The notes beneath the pieces are model-generated. The model worked only from the letters and a program-made list of their open reading frames with translations. It was not told the DNA's origin and searched no databases. The translations under genes and the position numbers were made by a program. DNA of 64,000 bases from Nocardia miyunensis NBRC 108239 (GTDB lineage Bacteria; Actinomycetota; Actinomycetes; Mycobacteriales; Mycobacteriaceae): contig NZ_BDBQ01000069.1 in assembly GCF_001613065.1 (NCBI RefSeq), forward strand, positions 1 to 64,000, in the 5' to 3' direction. This document shows positions 1 through 7,746 of the stretch, piece by piece (the first letter of the stretch is position 1; the number at the start of each line of letters is the position of its first letter).

Positions 1-16
1 CGTCGGCCGGGACCGG

Positions 17-721
17 GTGACCGCGGCCGTGGTGCTGCTGTCCGCGATCACCGCGCTCGCGCACGCCTGGGCGACCCGCGGTCCGCGCTGGGCGGCCGGA
101 CTGCTGCTGATCGTGTCCGGACTCGGGCTCGCCGCCGAGATCGTGGGCGTGGCAACGGGATTCCCCTTCGGCTGCTACGCCTACGCGCACGACCGGCTCG
201 GTCCCGAACTGGCCGGTGTGCCGCTGCTCGTGCCGCTGGCCTGGACGGGCGGGCTGTATCCGGTCTGGATCGTGGCCGGACTGCTGTGTCCGCCGGGATC
301 ACCGCGGGCGCGGACACGTATCCCGCTGACCGCGGTGGGCGCGGTCGGCTGGGATCTGTTCCTGGACCCGCAGATGGTGTCCGCCGGACAGTGGTCCTGG
401 TGCTCACCGCTGCCCGGACTGCCGGGGACGCCGCACATCCCCTGGACCAACTATCCGGGCTGGTTCGCCGTCGCACTGCTGATGGCGGCATTACTGGAAC
501 TGCTGGACCGCACCGACGCCCCCGCGGACCGCAGGCCCGCTGTCCCGGTGGCGGTCTTCCTGTGGACCTGGCTCGGCTCCACCCTGGCCCACGCGGTCTT
601 CCTGGGCCTGCCCGCCTCGGCCGGGTACGGATTCCTCGGACTCGGCCTGCTCGGCGTTCCGCTGCTGTACACCTCGGCCCGTCGCATGCCGGTCCGCTCG
701 GCGGGCCATGGCACGATGTGA
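17..721 (+). CDS. Carotenoid biosynthesis membrane protein, CruF-like (DUF422)
   Basis: Very hydrophobic protein of about 234 residues with six or seven predicted membrane segments. Its composition and its setting beside a GT2 glycosyltransferase and crtE/crtI/crtB match the DUF422 family, which includes CruF, the carotenoid 1',2'-hydratase that adds a tertiary hydroxyl for later glycosylation. The GTG at 17 is the first start inside the window, but the frame is open to the left edge, so the true start may lie outside. It ends three bases before the lppM-like gene, so the two are probably co-transcribed. Family assignment is from recalled pattern; the exact carotenoid substrate is inference. 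Confidence 0.72.
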   Translation: MTAAVVLLSAITALAHAWATRGPRWAAGLLLIVSGLGLAAEIVGVATGFPFGCYAYAHDRLGPELAGVPLLVPLAWTGGLYPVWIVAGLLCPPGSPRARTRIPLTAVGAVGWDLFLDPQMVSAGQWSWCSPLPGLPGTPHIPWTNYPGWFAVALLMAALLELLDRTDAPADRRPAVPVAVFLWTWLGSTLAHAVFLGLPASAGYGFLGLGLLGVPLLYTSARRMPVRSAGHGTM

Positions 722-724
722 CCC

Positions 725-1486
725 GTGCAGCCGAGTCCGACACCACCGATGCCCGACGTCACGAGCGCACCATCGCGCCGCGGCACGAAGACCCCGACGC
801 GCCGTCGCGCCTGGTCGGCGGTATTACTGCTGGCCATGCTGCTGCCGCTGCTGGCAGGCTGCCTGCGGGTCCAGGTCTCGATGGGCGTGTCCTCGAACGA
901 CCGGGTGTCCGGCCATATCGTCGTCGCGGTGGTCCCGGCCAACGACAAGGACAAGGGCCCGCAGCTCAAGGCGCCGGGCACGCTGGCCGCCAAGGTCCGC
1001 ATCGAGTCGTACAGCCAGGACGGGTACGTGGGCAGTCAGGTGTACTTCGACGATCTGACCTTCGGTGAGGTCGGCGAGCTCGGCGGTCTGTCCGATCAGA
1101 CGCAGGGCATGTTCACCCTGCAGTTCGTCCGGACCGGCGACCTGGTCACGCTCAATGGCCGCGCGGACCTGAAGTCGGTGCCACCCCAGGGGTCGGACGT
1201 CCAGTTCACCGTCGCCTTCCCGGCCCGGGTGGCCACCACCAACGGCACCCGGGAAGGCGATTCCGTGGTGTCCTGGAAACTGCCCGCCGGCGATGAGAGC
1301 ACCGTGCACGCCGAGGCCAGCTACGCCGACCCGAACACCCGCTCGTTCGCCGGGTGGGCCGGAATCGTCGGCGGTATCACCCTGGCCGTCGCCGCGCTGG
1401 TCGCCGTCATCGCCTACCTGAGCCGCAATCCGACCCCGAACTACATCGCCCGGCTGCGCGAGACCCGCACGCGCGAGAAGGTCTGA
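725..1486 (+). CDS. lppM: LppM-family lipoprotein (DUF3153)
   Basis: Predicted exported lipoprotein of 253 residues. After a basic N-terminus there is a hydrophobic stretch ending in the lipobox LLAGC (about residues 40-44), then a beta-rich extracytoplasmic domain. A second membrane segment near residues 210-232 precedes a short basic cytoplasmic tail. Length, lipobox, C-terminal anchor and position match M. tuberculosis LppM (Rv2171), a mycobacterial envelope lipoprotein implicated in phagosome trafficking; its role in this organism is unknown. The GTG start lies three bases after the CruF-like stop; an ATG at 749 is an alternative that keeps the whole signal sequence. It sits between two carotenoid genes. 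Confidence 0.8.
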   Translation: MQPSPTPPMPDVTSAPSRRGTKTPTRRRAWSAVLLLAMLLPLLAGCLRVQVSMGVSSNDRVSGHIVVAVVPANDKDKGPQLKAPGTLAAKVRIESYSQDGYVGSQVYFDDLTFGEVGELGGLSDQTQGMFTLQFVRTGDLVTLNGRADLKSVPPQGSDVQFTVAFPARVATTNGTREGDSVVSWKLPAGDESTVHAEASYADPNTRSFAGWAGIVGGITLAVAALVAVIAYLSRNPTPNYIARLRETRTREKV

Positions 1487-1586
1487 CCCACCGCGAACGT
1501 GCGGTGGATGTCACATCGCGCCGCCCCGCGGGGATGTACCTGGCATCGGGGCGGAACGACCGCGGATACCGCGAGAACGGAAACGT

Positions 1587-2768
1587 ATGAGAAGCACTCT
1601 GGTGACAGGAGCGGTCGCCGCCGGGACGGCCGTCTCATTGACGGGCTGTGCCCTGACGGTGCTGAACCGGCTCACCGTGCGGCGGCTCGGGGTCGTGGGC
1701 CCGCCGGTGATCGAACCGGTGACCGTATGCGTCCCGGCGCGGAACGAGGCGGCGCGGCTGCCGGGCCTGATCGCGGATCTGCGTGGGCAGCACGGAGTTT
1801 CGCGGATGCGCGTGTTGATCCTGGACGACGGGTCCGGGGACGACACCTACGACGCGGCGGTCGCGGCGGCCGGAGACGACGAGCGGTTCACCATCATCAC
1901 CGCGCAGAGCGAACCGCGGCCGGGCTGGACCGGGAAATCCGCCGCCTGCGCCCGCCTGACCGAGATCGCCTGGGCGAGTGCTGATTCCGACGACCCGCCC
2001 GCGGGCGCGCTGATCTTCCTCGACGCCGACGTCCGGATCGGGGCGGGTGCGATCGCCGCCGCGGTGGGCGAATTGCGCCGCACCGGTGCGGGATTGGTGT
2101 CGCCGTGGCCGCGCCAGCTGACCGGATCGTTCGCCGAAGCGCTGGTCCAGCCGCTGCTGTGCTGGTCGTGGGCCGCGACGCTGCCGGTGCGCCTGGCGGG
2201 GCGCAGCCTGCGCCCCGCCACGGCGGTGTCCTGCGGGCAGTTCCTGGCCTTCGACGCGGCCGCCTACCGCGCGGCGGGCGGGCACGCCGCGGTCGCCACG
2301 CACGTCACCGAGGATCTCGCGCTGGCGCGGGCGGTACGCCGGACCGGACGACGCACCGTGCTGGTCTCCGCGGGCCGCATCGCGAACACCCGGATGTACC
2401 GGGGCGCAACCGAACTCGACACCGGATACACCCGATGGCTGTGGTCGGCCTACGGTTCCGCGGCGGGCAGTGCCGCGGTGGGCGCGACAGCCGCCCTGGC
2501 CTTCTGCGCCCCTCCCCTCGCGGCCGTGTTCGGCCGGGGCGTCACCCGCCGGATCGGCCTGCTCGGCTACGCCTGCGCGGTCGCGAGCCGCCTGACCGCC
2601 CGCTCCCTGGAATCCGGTGGGGCACTCACCCTCTCGGACATCCCCGCGGCGCTCGCCCACCCCTTGTCGGTGGCCGCCTACCTACGCCTGTCCATCCGCT
2701 CCCATCGCCTACACCGATCGGGAACACTCACCTGGAAAGGTCGCACCGTCGCCGAACGCGTCGGCTGA
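1587..2768 (+). CDS. Family 2 glycosyltransferase, probable carotenoid glycosyltransferase (CruG-like)
   Basis: Membrane-associated GT2 enzyme of 393 residues. It has an N-terminal hydrophobic segment, the nucleotide-sugar start motif VCVPARNEA (about residue 48), ILDDGSGDD, and a DxD-type motif FLDADV (about residue 145). ED residues in VTEDLALA (about 238) are in the place of the catalytic base region, and C-terminal hydrophobic segments follow. Together with the adjacent CruF-like protein it would glycosylate a hydroxylated carotenoid, as CruF/CruG pairs do in other bacteria; the acceptor is inferred from context only. A weak purine-rich site precedes the ATG at 1587. The gene converges on the secreted protein downstream, with a hairpin between them. 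Confidence 0.72.
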   Translation: MRSTLVTGAVAAGTAVSLTGCALTVLNRLTVRRLGVVGPPVIEPVTVCVPARNEAARLPGLIADLRGQHGVSRMRVLILDDGSGDDTYDAAVAAAGDDERFTIITAQSEPRPGWTGKSAACARLTEIAWASADSDDPPAGALIFLDADVRIGAGAIAAAVGELRRTGAGLVSPWPRQLTGSFAEALVQPLLCWSWAATLPVRLAGRSLRPATAVSCGQFLAFDAAAYRAAGGHAAVATHVTEDLALARAVRRTGRRTVLVSAGRIANTRMYRGATELDTGYTRWLWSAYGSAAGSAAVGATAALAFCAPPLAAVFGRGVTRRIGLLGYACAVASRLTARSLESGGALTLSDIPAALAHPLSVAAYLRLSIRSHRLHRSGTLTWKGRTVAERVG

Positions 2769-2890
2769 TTTCGCGAATCCGATTGCCCGCCTGATCGTTC
2801 CGCCGTCGGGTTGACACGACACGGACGACGAACCGCGTGAGAAGTTGCGTGGCAGCCGCAACCAACGGCTGATTCGAACGAATCCGGTTG

Positions 2891-2914
2891 CCGCCCGGCT
2901 GTTTCGCCGGGCGG
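2891..2914. terminator. Hairpin between convergent genes
   Basis: Nine-base-pair perfect stem CCGCCCGGC / GCCGGGCGG with a six-base loop, between the 3' ends of the GT2 gene and the minus-strand secreted-protein gene. There is no T-tract, so it is a probable bidirectional terminator by position. Confidence 0.55.
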
Positions 2915-2929
2915 GCTCGGTGGAACAGG

Positions 2930-3652
2930 TCAGCTGACCCTGGTGACGCCCACGGTGGGCAGGAACAGGCAGGTTCGGTTGCCGTTGCGCACGGAGCCGA
3001 AGACGGCGGCCAGGACGGTTCCCGAGCCGGTGTCGACCGGGACCGCGCGCACGCCGCCCCGGGGCAGTGCCGTGCCCAGGAAGTTCTCGACGGCCTGCTG
3101 GGCGAGCGGGCGCATCGCGGGCGGCACCTGCGGCGGCACCATGGACGCGGCCACATCGGATACCGAGCCCATCTGGGTCAGTCCGCTCTGCCCGGTGTTG
3201 GTGTTCAACCAGGCCACCTGCATCCCGGAGGTGTCGGCGCCGTCGGGCCCCATCCCGTAGGGCACGAAGGCGAACATCGTGTGCCCGGCCTTGACGGCGG
3301 ACAGATCCGTGCCCGGCACGCTCACCGTGGTCTTCGGCCACGGGCCGGGCACCGCGCCCGCGATGGCCGGGACCAGGCCCATCGTGCTCCCGTCCGCGCA
3401 GAACGCCGAGGCCGACGGATACAGGAACGGATCCATCCCGAACTGCCGCAATCCCTCGATCGCCTGCCGATACGCACCCAGCGCGTCGGTCTGCGCGACA
3501 GCGCCGTGCCAGGCCGTTTCCACCGCCGACGCGGCGTCGGCCGCGGACGGGCCCGGTGGCGCCGCCGACGCGGCGGTGAAACCGGTGCAGGCCAGCGCGG
3601 CGCAAGCGCCCACCGCACCGGCCACACGGACGAGACTGCGCAATACGGCCAT
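2930..3652 (-). CDS. Secreted protein of unknown function
   Basis: Predicted exported protein of 240 residues. A short positive N-terminus, a hydrophobic core rich in Ala/Gly and an AxA site (SAA near residue 30) form a Sec signal peptide. The mature part is Pro/Ala/Gly-rich, with conserved-looking segments such as FGMDPFLYPSA and three Cys that could form one disulfide. The start was set at 3652 because AGGAG at 3660-3664 is 7 nt from this ATG and only 1 nt from the earlier ATG at 3658. I do not recognise a characterised family; it resembles the many Nocardia/Mycobacterium secreted proteins with no known role. Confidence 0.75.
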   Translation of the reverse strand: MAVLRSLVRVAGAVGACAALACTGFTAASAAPPGPSAADAASAVETAWHGAVAQTDALGAYRQAIEGLRQFGMDPFLYPSASAFCADGSTMGLVPAIAGAVPGPWPKTTVSVPGTDLSAVKAGHTMFAFVPYGMGPDGADTSGMQVAWLNTNTGQSGLTQMGSVSDVAASMVPPQVPPAMRPLAQQAVENFLGTALPRGGVRAVPVDTGSGTVLAAVFGSVRNGNRTCLFLPTVGVTRVS

Positions 3653-3754
3653 CGGCATTCTCCTAGTAGTCACGGTTCCCGGGTCCTCACGGGTGCGCGT
3701 GACTGTACGCGCCGTATCAGCACATCAGCGGTTAATCCGCCCGCGAAACGCCGA

Positions 3755-4750
3755 TCAAGCTTCGACCGGCTTCTGTGCCACGGTGTATCCGAGATTGGTG
3801 AGCACCTCGGTGGTGGCCTTGGCGAAGTTCAGCGTGATGAAATGCAGGCACGGCGCACCTTCGGCAATCAGCCGCTGACCGATCTCGGTGGCGATCTCGA
3901 TACCGACCTCGCGCACCGCGTCGCGGTTGGCCTCGGGATCGTTGCCCGCGGCCCGCTCCAGCCGGGTCATCAGTGCGGTGGGAAGGGGGCGGCCGGACAG
4001 TTCCTCGGCGCGCTGCACGGTCCGCAGCGAGGTGATCGGCATCAGCTCCGGGATGATCGGCTTGTCGCCCTGCACCGGATCGAACGCGCTGACCCGATCC
4101 CGCAAGCGCAGATAGTCGTCCACGTCGAAGAACATCTGCGTGATCGAATATTCCGCGCCCGCACGGAGTTTCGCGCACAGGAAGCGGGTGTCGTGGTCCA
4201 GGTCCGGCGACCGGTGATGCCCCTGCGGGAACGACGCCACCCCGACGTGGAAATCACCCAGATCGCGCACCATGCGCACGAGTTCCTCGGCGTATTCGAC
4301 GCCCTCGGGATGCCGCTGCCACTCCCCCAGCGGATCACCGGGCGGATCGCCGCGCAGCACCAGCAGATTGCGGATTCCGGCGTCGGCGTAGACGCCCACG
4401 ATCGAACGCAGCTCGGCGACGCTGTGCGCGACGGCGGTCAGATGCGCGACCGTGAGCAGTGTCGTCTCCTGCGCCAGCTCCCCGGTGACCCGGGCGGTAC
4501 GGTCGCGGGTGGAGCCGCCGGCGCCGTAGGTCATCGAGACGAAGGCCGGATGCATGCGCTCGAATTCACGTGCCGCACGCCACAGTCGAGCCTCGGCGGC
4601 CGCATCACGCGGTGGATTGAACTCCACCGAGAACGGAATGCTGCCGTCGGGCCGCGGCCCCAGACGCCCCACGACGGAGGGAGTTCCGGAAACCTGCGGC
4701 GGGCGGGGTCGGCCTGGGGTCGATCGTCCCCGTACGTTGTCGAAACTCAC
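3755..4750 (-). CDS. metF: Methylenetetrahydrofolate reductase-like protein (MetF / Rv2172c family)
   Basis: TIM-barrel MetF-type protein of 331 residues: a substrate region around FSVEFNPPRD, the TYGAGGSTRD motif and LLVLRGDPPGD are visible, then a barrel with SITQMFFD. It reduces 5,10-methylene- to 5-methyl-tetrahydrofolate for methionine synthesis. By position it is the counterpart of M. tuberculosis Rv2172c, reported as an unusual, flavin-independent MTHFR; whether this copy binds FAD cannot be read from the sequence. The GTG at 4750 is the start because a TACACT -10 ends six bases before it, giving a leaderless mRNA. It is divergent from crtE. Confidence 0.85.
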   Translation of the reverse strand: MSFDNVRGRSTPGRPRPPQVSGTPSVVGRLGPRPDGSIPFSVEFNPPRDAAAEARLWRAAREFERMHPAFVSMTYGAGGSTRDRTARVTGELAQETTLLTVAHLTAVAHSVAELRSIVGVYADAGIRNLLVLRGDPPGDPLGEWQRHPEGVEYAEELVRMVRDLGDFHVGVASFPQGHHRSPDLDHDTRFLCAKLRAGAEYSITQMFFDVDDYLRLRDRVSAFDPVQGDKPIIPELMPITSLRTVQRAEELSGRPLPTALMTRLERAAGNDPEANRDAVREVGIEIATEIGQRLIAEGAPCLHFITLNFAKATTEVLTNLGYTVAQKPVEA

Positions 4751-4756
4751 CGACCC

Positions 4757-4762
4757 AGTGTA
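4757..4762 (-). promoter_or_regulatory. -10 element, leaderless metF
   Basis: TACACT (TANNNT type) six bases upstream of the metF GTG, so transcription should begin at or next to the start codon. Confidence 0.55.
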
Positions 4763-4917
4763 GTGGGACGACCTCCCCGCTCGGCGGGGCCGTCCGCCGC
4801 GACCGGGGCGAAAGCCGACGCAGTATCGTTCCAATCCAGGGGCGCCCGCGCGTCCGAACCATATGCGTCAGCGTTTTTCACCGGTGCTGTCGCGGTAAGT
4901 CACCCTGGGAGGTTCCG

Positions 4918-6027
4918 TTGTCGGCCGATACCTCGACACGTCCGGGCCCGGCAGCGGATTCCGCCGGGTTGGTCAGCGCCGTCGCCGAGGCGCTGAATCG
5001 GTTCTTCGCCACGCGTCGCGAGATCGTCGCCGGGCTGGGCCCGGTCTTCATCGATGCGAGCGAGGCGCTGCAGAACTTCGTGCTGCGCGGCGGAAAACGC
5101 ACCCGTCCGGCGTTCGCCTGGACGGGCTGGCTGGGTGCGGGCGGTGATCCGGACGGACCGCAGGCCCCGGCGGTACTGCAAGCCTGCGCGGCGCTGGAAC
5201 TGGTGCAGGCCTGCGCGCTGATCCACGACGACATCATCGATTCCTCGCGCACCCGGCGCGGCTTCCCGACCGTGCACGCGGATTTCGAACATCGCCACAC
5301 CGACCGCGAATGGGGCGGTGACGCAGGACATTTCGGCATCAGCGTCGGCATCCTGATCGGTGATCTGGCCCTGGCGTGGGCCGACGACATGGTCGCGGGG
5401 GCCCGGCTCGACCCGGCCGCGCGCGCCCGGTTCACCCCGGTCTGGGCGGCCATGCGCACCGAGGTGCTGGGCGGGCAACTGCTGGACATCCACGGCGAGG
5501 CGGGCGAGGACGATTCGGTGGAGTCGGCGATGCGGGTCAACCGCTACAAGACCGCCTCCTACACGATCGAGCGGCCGCTGCATCTGGGCGCGGCCCTGGC
5601 CGATGCCGATCCGCCGCTGATCACGGCCTATCGCACCTTCGGCACCGATATCGGCCTGGCCTTCCAGCTGCGGGACGATCTGCTCGGCGTCTTCGGCGAT
5701 CCCGCCGTGACCGGCAAACCCTCCGGCGACGATCTGCGCGAGGGCAAGCGCACCGTGCTGATCGCGGAGGCGCTGCGCCGCGCCGATGCCGCCGATCCGG
5801 CCGCGGCCGAGTTGCTGCGCAACCGACTGGGCACGGATCTGACCTCGGACGAGGTGAGCCGGTTGCGCGAGGTCATCACCGGACTGGGCGCGGTCCAGGA
5901 CGTGGAACGCCGCATCACCGAACTCACCGAGCGCGGCCTGGCGGCCCTGGCCGGATGTTCGGCGACGCCGGAGGCCAAGCGCCGGCTCGAGGCGATGGCC
6001 GTGGCCGCCACCAGACGCGTCGCATGA
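4918..6027 (+). CDS. crtE: Geranylgeranyl (polyprenyl) diphosphate synthase
   Basis: Isoprenoid chain-elongating synthase of 369 residues that condenses IPP with allylic diphosphates, here feeding GGPP into carotenoids. The first Asp-rich motif is in HDDIIDSSRTRRG and the second in QLRDDLLGVFGD; KPSGDDLREGKRT follows. The start is TTG at 4918, chosen because GGGAGG lies at a good distance upstream and no better start exists. It occupies the place of idsA2 (Rv2173) in M. tuberculosis. It overlaps crtI by ATGA, showing translational coupling. Chain length (C20) is inferred from the coupled crtI and crtB. Confidence 0.9.
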   Translation: MSADTSTRPGPAADSAGLVSAVAEALNRFFATRREIVAGLGPVFIDASEALQNFVLRGGKRTRPAFAWTGWLGAGGDPDGPQAPAVLQACAALELVQACALIHDDIIDSSRTRRGFPTVHADFEHRHTDREWGGDAGHFGISVGILIGDLALAWADDMVAGARLDPAARARFTPVWAAMRTEVLGGQLLDIHGEAGEDDSVESAMRVNRYKTASYTIERPLHLGAALADADPPLITAYRTFGTDIGLAFQLRDDLLGVFGDPAVTGKPSGDDLREGKRTVLIAEALRRADAADPAAAELLRNRLGTDLTSDEVSRLREVITGLGAVQDVERRITELTERGLAALAGCSATPEAKRRLEAMAVAATRRVA

Positions 6028-7616
6028 GGACGATCACCGGGCGCACCGACCGCGTGATCGTGGTCGGCGCGGGACTGTCCGGGTTGTCCGCGGCCCTGCA
6101 TCTCACCGGCGCAGGACGCGCGGTCACCGTGCTCGAGCGAGCGGATCATCCCGGCGGGCGGGTCGGGGTGTATCGCGGGCCGGACTATGAGATCGATTCC
6201 GGGGCAACGGTTCTCACCGTTCCAGGACTCATCGATGAGGCGCTGGGGGCGGTCGGGCAGGACAGTGTCTCGCGGGGGCTGCGCATCCACCGCCTCGCCC
6301 CGGCCTATCGGGCGCGTTTCGCCGACGAGTCGGTCATCTCGGTGTTCTCGGATCCGGAGCAGATGGCCGCCGAGGTGGCCCGCGCCTGCGGTCCGGACGA
6401 GGTCGCCCGGTATCGGCGGCTGCGTGCCTGGCTGGCCCGCGTCTACGGGGCCGCTTACGGCGAATTCATGGACACCAACTTCGACTCCCCGCTCGACATG
6501 GTCACCATCGCCCGCAAGCGCGCGGCGCTGCGCGAACTGGTGCGTGCGGGAGCGTTCGGGCGACTCGGGCCACGGGTCGGGCGGATCCTGCGCGACGAGC
6601 GGCTGGCCCGGCTGTTCACCTTCCAGGCCCTGTACGCCGGGATGGCTCCCGCGCGGGCGCTCGGGGTGTACGGGGCGATCCCGCACATGGACACCTGCCT
6701 GGGCGTGTACTTCCCCGAGGGCGGTATGCGCGCGGTGACCGCGGCCCTGGCCGGCGCGTTCGTCGATGCGGGCGGGCGGCTCGAACTGGGCGTCGAGGTG
6801 ACCGGGATCGACTACCGCGACGGCCGCGCACACCGGGTGCGCACCGCCGCGGGGACCTACGACTGCGATGCGGTGGTGCTCACCGCCGATCTGGGCTCGC
6901 TGCCCAGGTTCGGGATCAGCCGGCGGCGTCCGCTGCGCGCGGCGCCCTCGGCGGTCGTCGCGCACGGCACGATTCCGGCCGAGGTCGCCGCGCGGTGGCC
7001 CGTGCAGGCCCACCACACCATCGAATTCGGCCGTGCCTGGGACCGCACGTTCACCGAGATCGCCGCGCGACGCGGCCGGGGCCGGACGATGAGCGATCCG
7101 TCGCTGCTGCTGACCCGGCCCGCCCTCAGCGATCCCGGCCTGTTCATCGAGCGCGACACCCGGCACGAGCCGTTCTCGCTGCTGGCTCCCTGCCCGAATC
7201 TGGTTGCCGCGCCGCTGGATTGGCCCCGCCTGGGCCCGGCCTACCTGCGCGAGCTGCTGGGCGTGCTGGAACAGCGCGGCTATCGCGGCATCGCCGAACA
7301 CTTCGCCGTCGACCATCTGGACACCCCGCGCACCTGGGCCGATCAGGGCATGATCGCCGGAACCCCGTTCTCCGCGGCCCATCTGTTCCGGCAGACCGGT
7401 CCGTTCCGCACCCGCAATCTGCCCCGTTCGGCGGACAACGTCGTCCTGGCCGGTTGCGGGACCACGCCGGGGGTCGGGGTGCCGACCACGCTGCTGTCGG
7501 GAAAGCTGGCCGCGCAGCGCATCACCGGTCGCACCGGACCCGATGCGGGCCGATTCCCGGCCGAGCGCGCGCACCGGACCGAATCGCCGAGCGCCACGAC
7601 GGGAGTTGCCGGGTGA
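6024..7616 (+). CDS. crtI: Phytoene desaturase
   Basis: FAD-dependent desaturase of 530 residues that converts phytoene towards lycopene. It has an N-terminal dinucleotide-binding motif VVGAGLSGLSAA, then LERADHPGGRVG and DSGATVLTVPG typical of the CrtI family, and a C-terminal FAD motif around NVVLAGCGTTPGVGVP. The ATG at 6024 overlaps the crtE stop (ATGA), which fixes the start although the frame stays open far upstream. The middle gene of the crtE-crtI-mptA-crtB series. The number of desaturation steps cannot be told from sequence. Confidence 0.92.
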   Translation: MRTITGRTDRVIVVGAGLSGLSAALHLTGAGRAVTVLERADHPGGRVGVYRGPDYEIDSGATVLTVPGLIDEALGAVGQDSVSRGLRIHRLAPAYRARFADESVISVFSDPEQMAAEVARACGPDEVARYRRLRAWLARVYGAAYGEFMDTNFDSPLDMVTIARKRAALRELVRAGAFGRLGPRVGRILRDERLARLFTFQALYAGMAPARALGVYGAIPHMDTCLGVYFPEGGMRAVTAALAGAFVDAGGRLELGVEVTGIDYRDGRAHRVRTAAGTYDCDAVVLTADLGSLPRFGISRRRPLRAAPSAVVAHGTIPAEVAARWPVQAHHTIEFGRAWDRTFTEIAARRGRGRTMSDPSLLLTRPALSDPGLFIERDTRHEPFSLLAPCPNLVAAPLDWPRLGPAYLRELLGVLEQRGYRGIAEHFAVDHLDTPRTWADQGMIAGTPFSAAHLFRQTGPFRTRNLPRSADNVVLAGCGTTPGVGVPTTLLSGKLAAQRITGRTGPDAGRFPAERAHRTESPSATTGVAG

Positions 7617-7746
7617 GTTACCGGCATGCCGACATACAATGCGTGCCGACCGGCGCGATAGTGTTCCCGACAGGACTATTAAACTGGCCCGCGACCTACT
7701 GACCGCGGTTCCGACCGCACGCGATTCCCGGGGGGAACGACGACCT

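Noticed and set aside
2888..4996. 702-codon plus-strand open frame
   Set aside because: Antisense to the secreted-protein and metF genes; composition is that of a GC-rich shadow frame.
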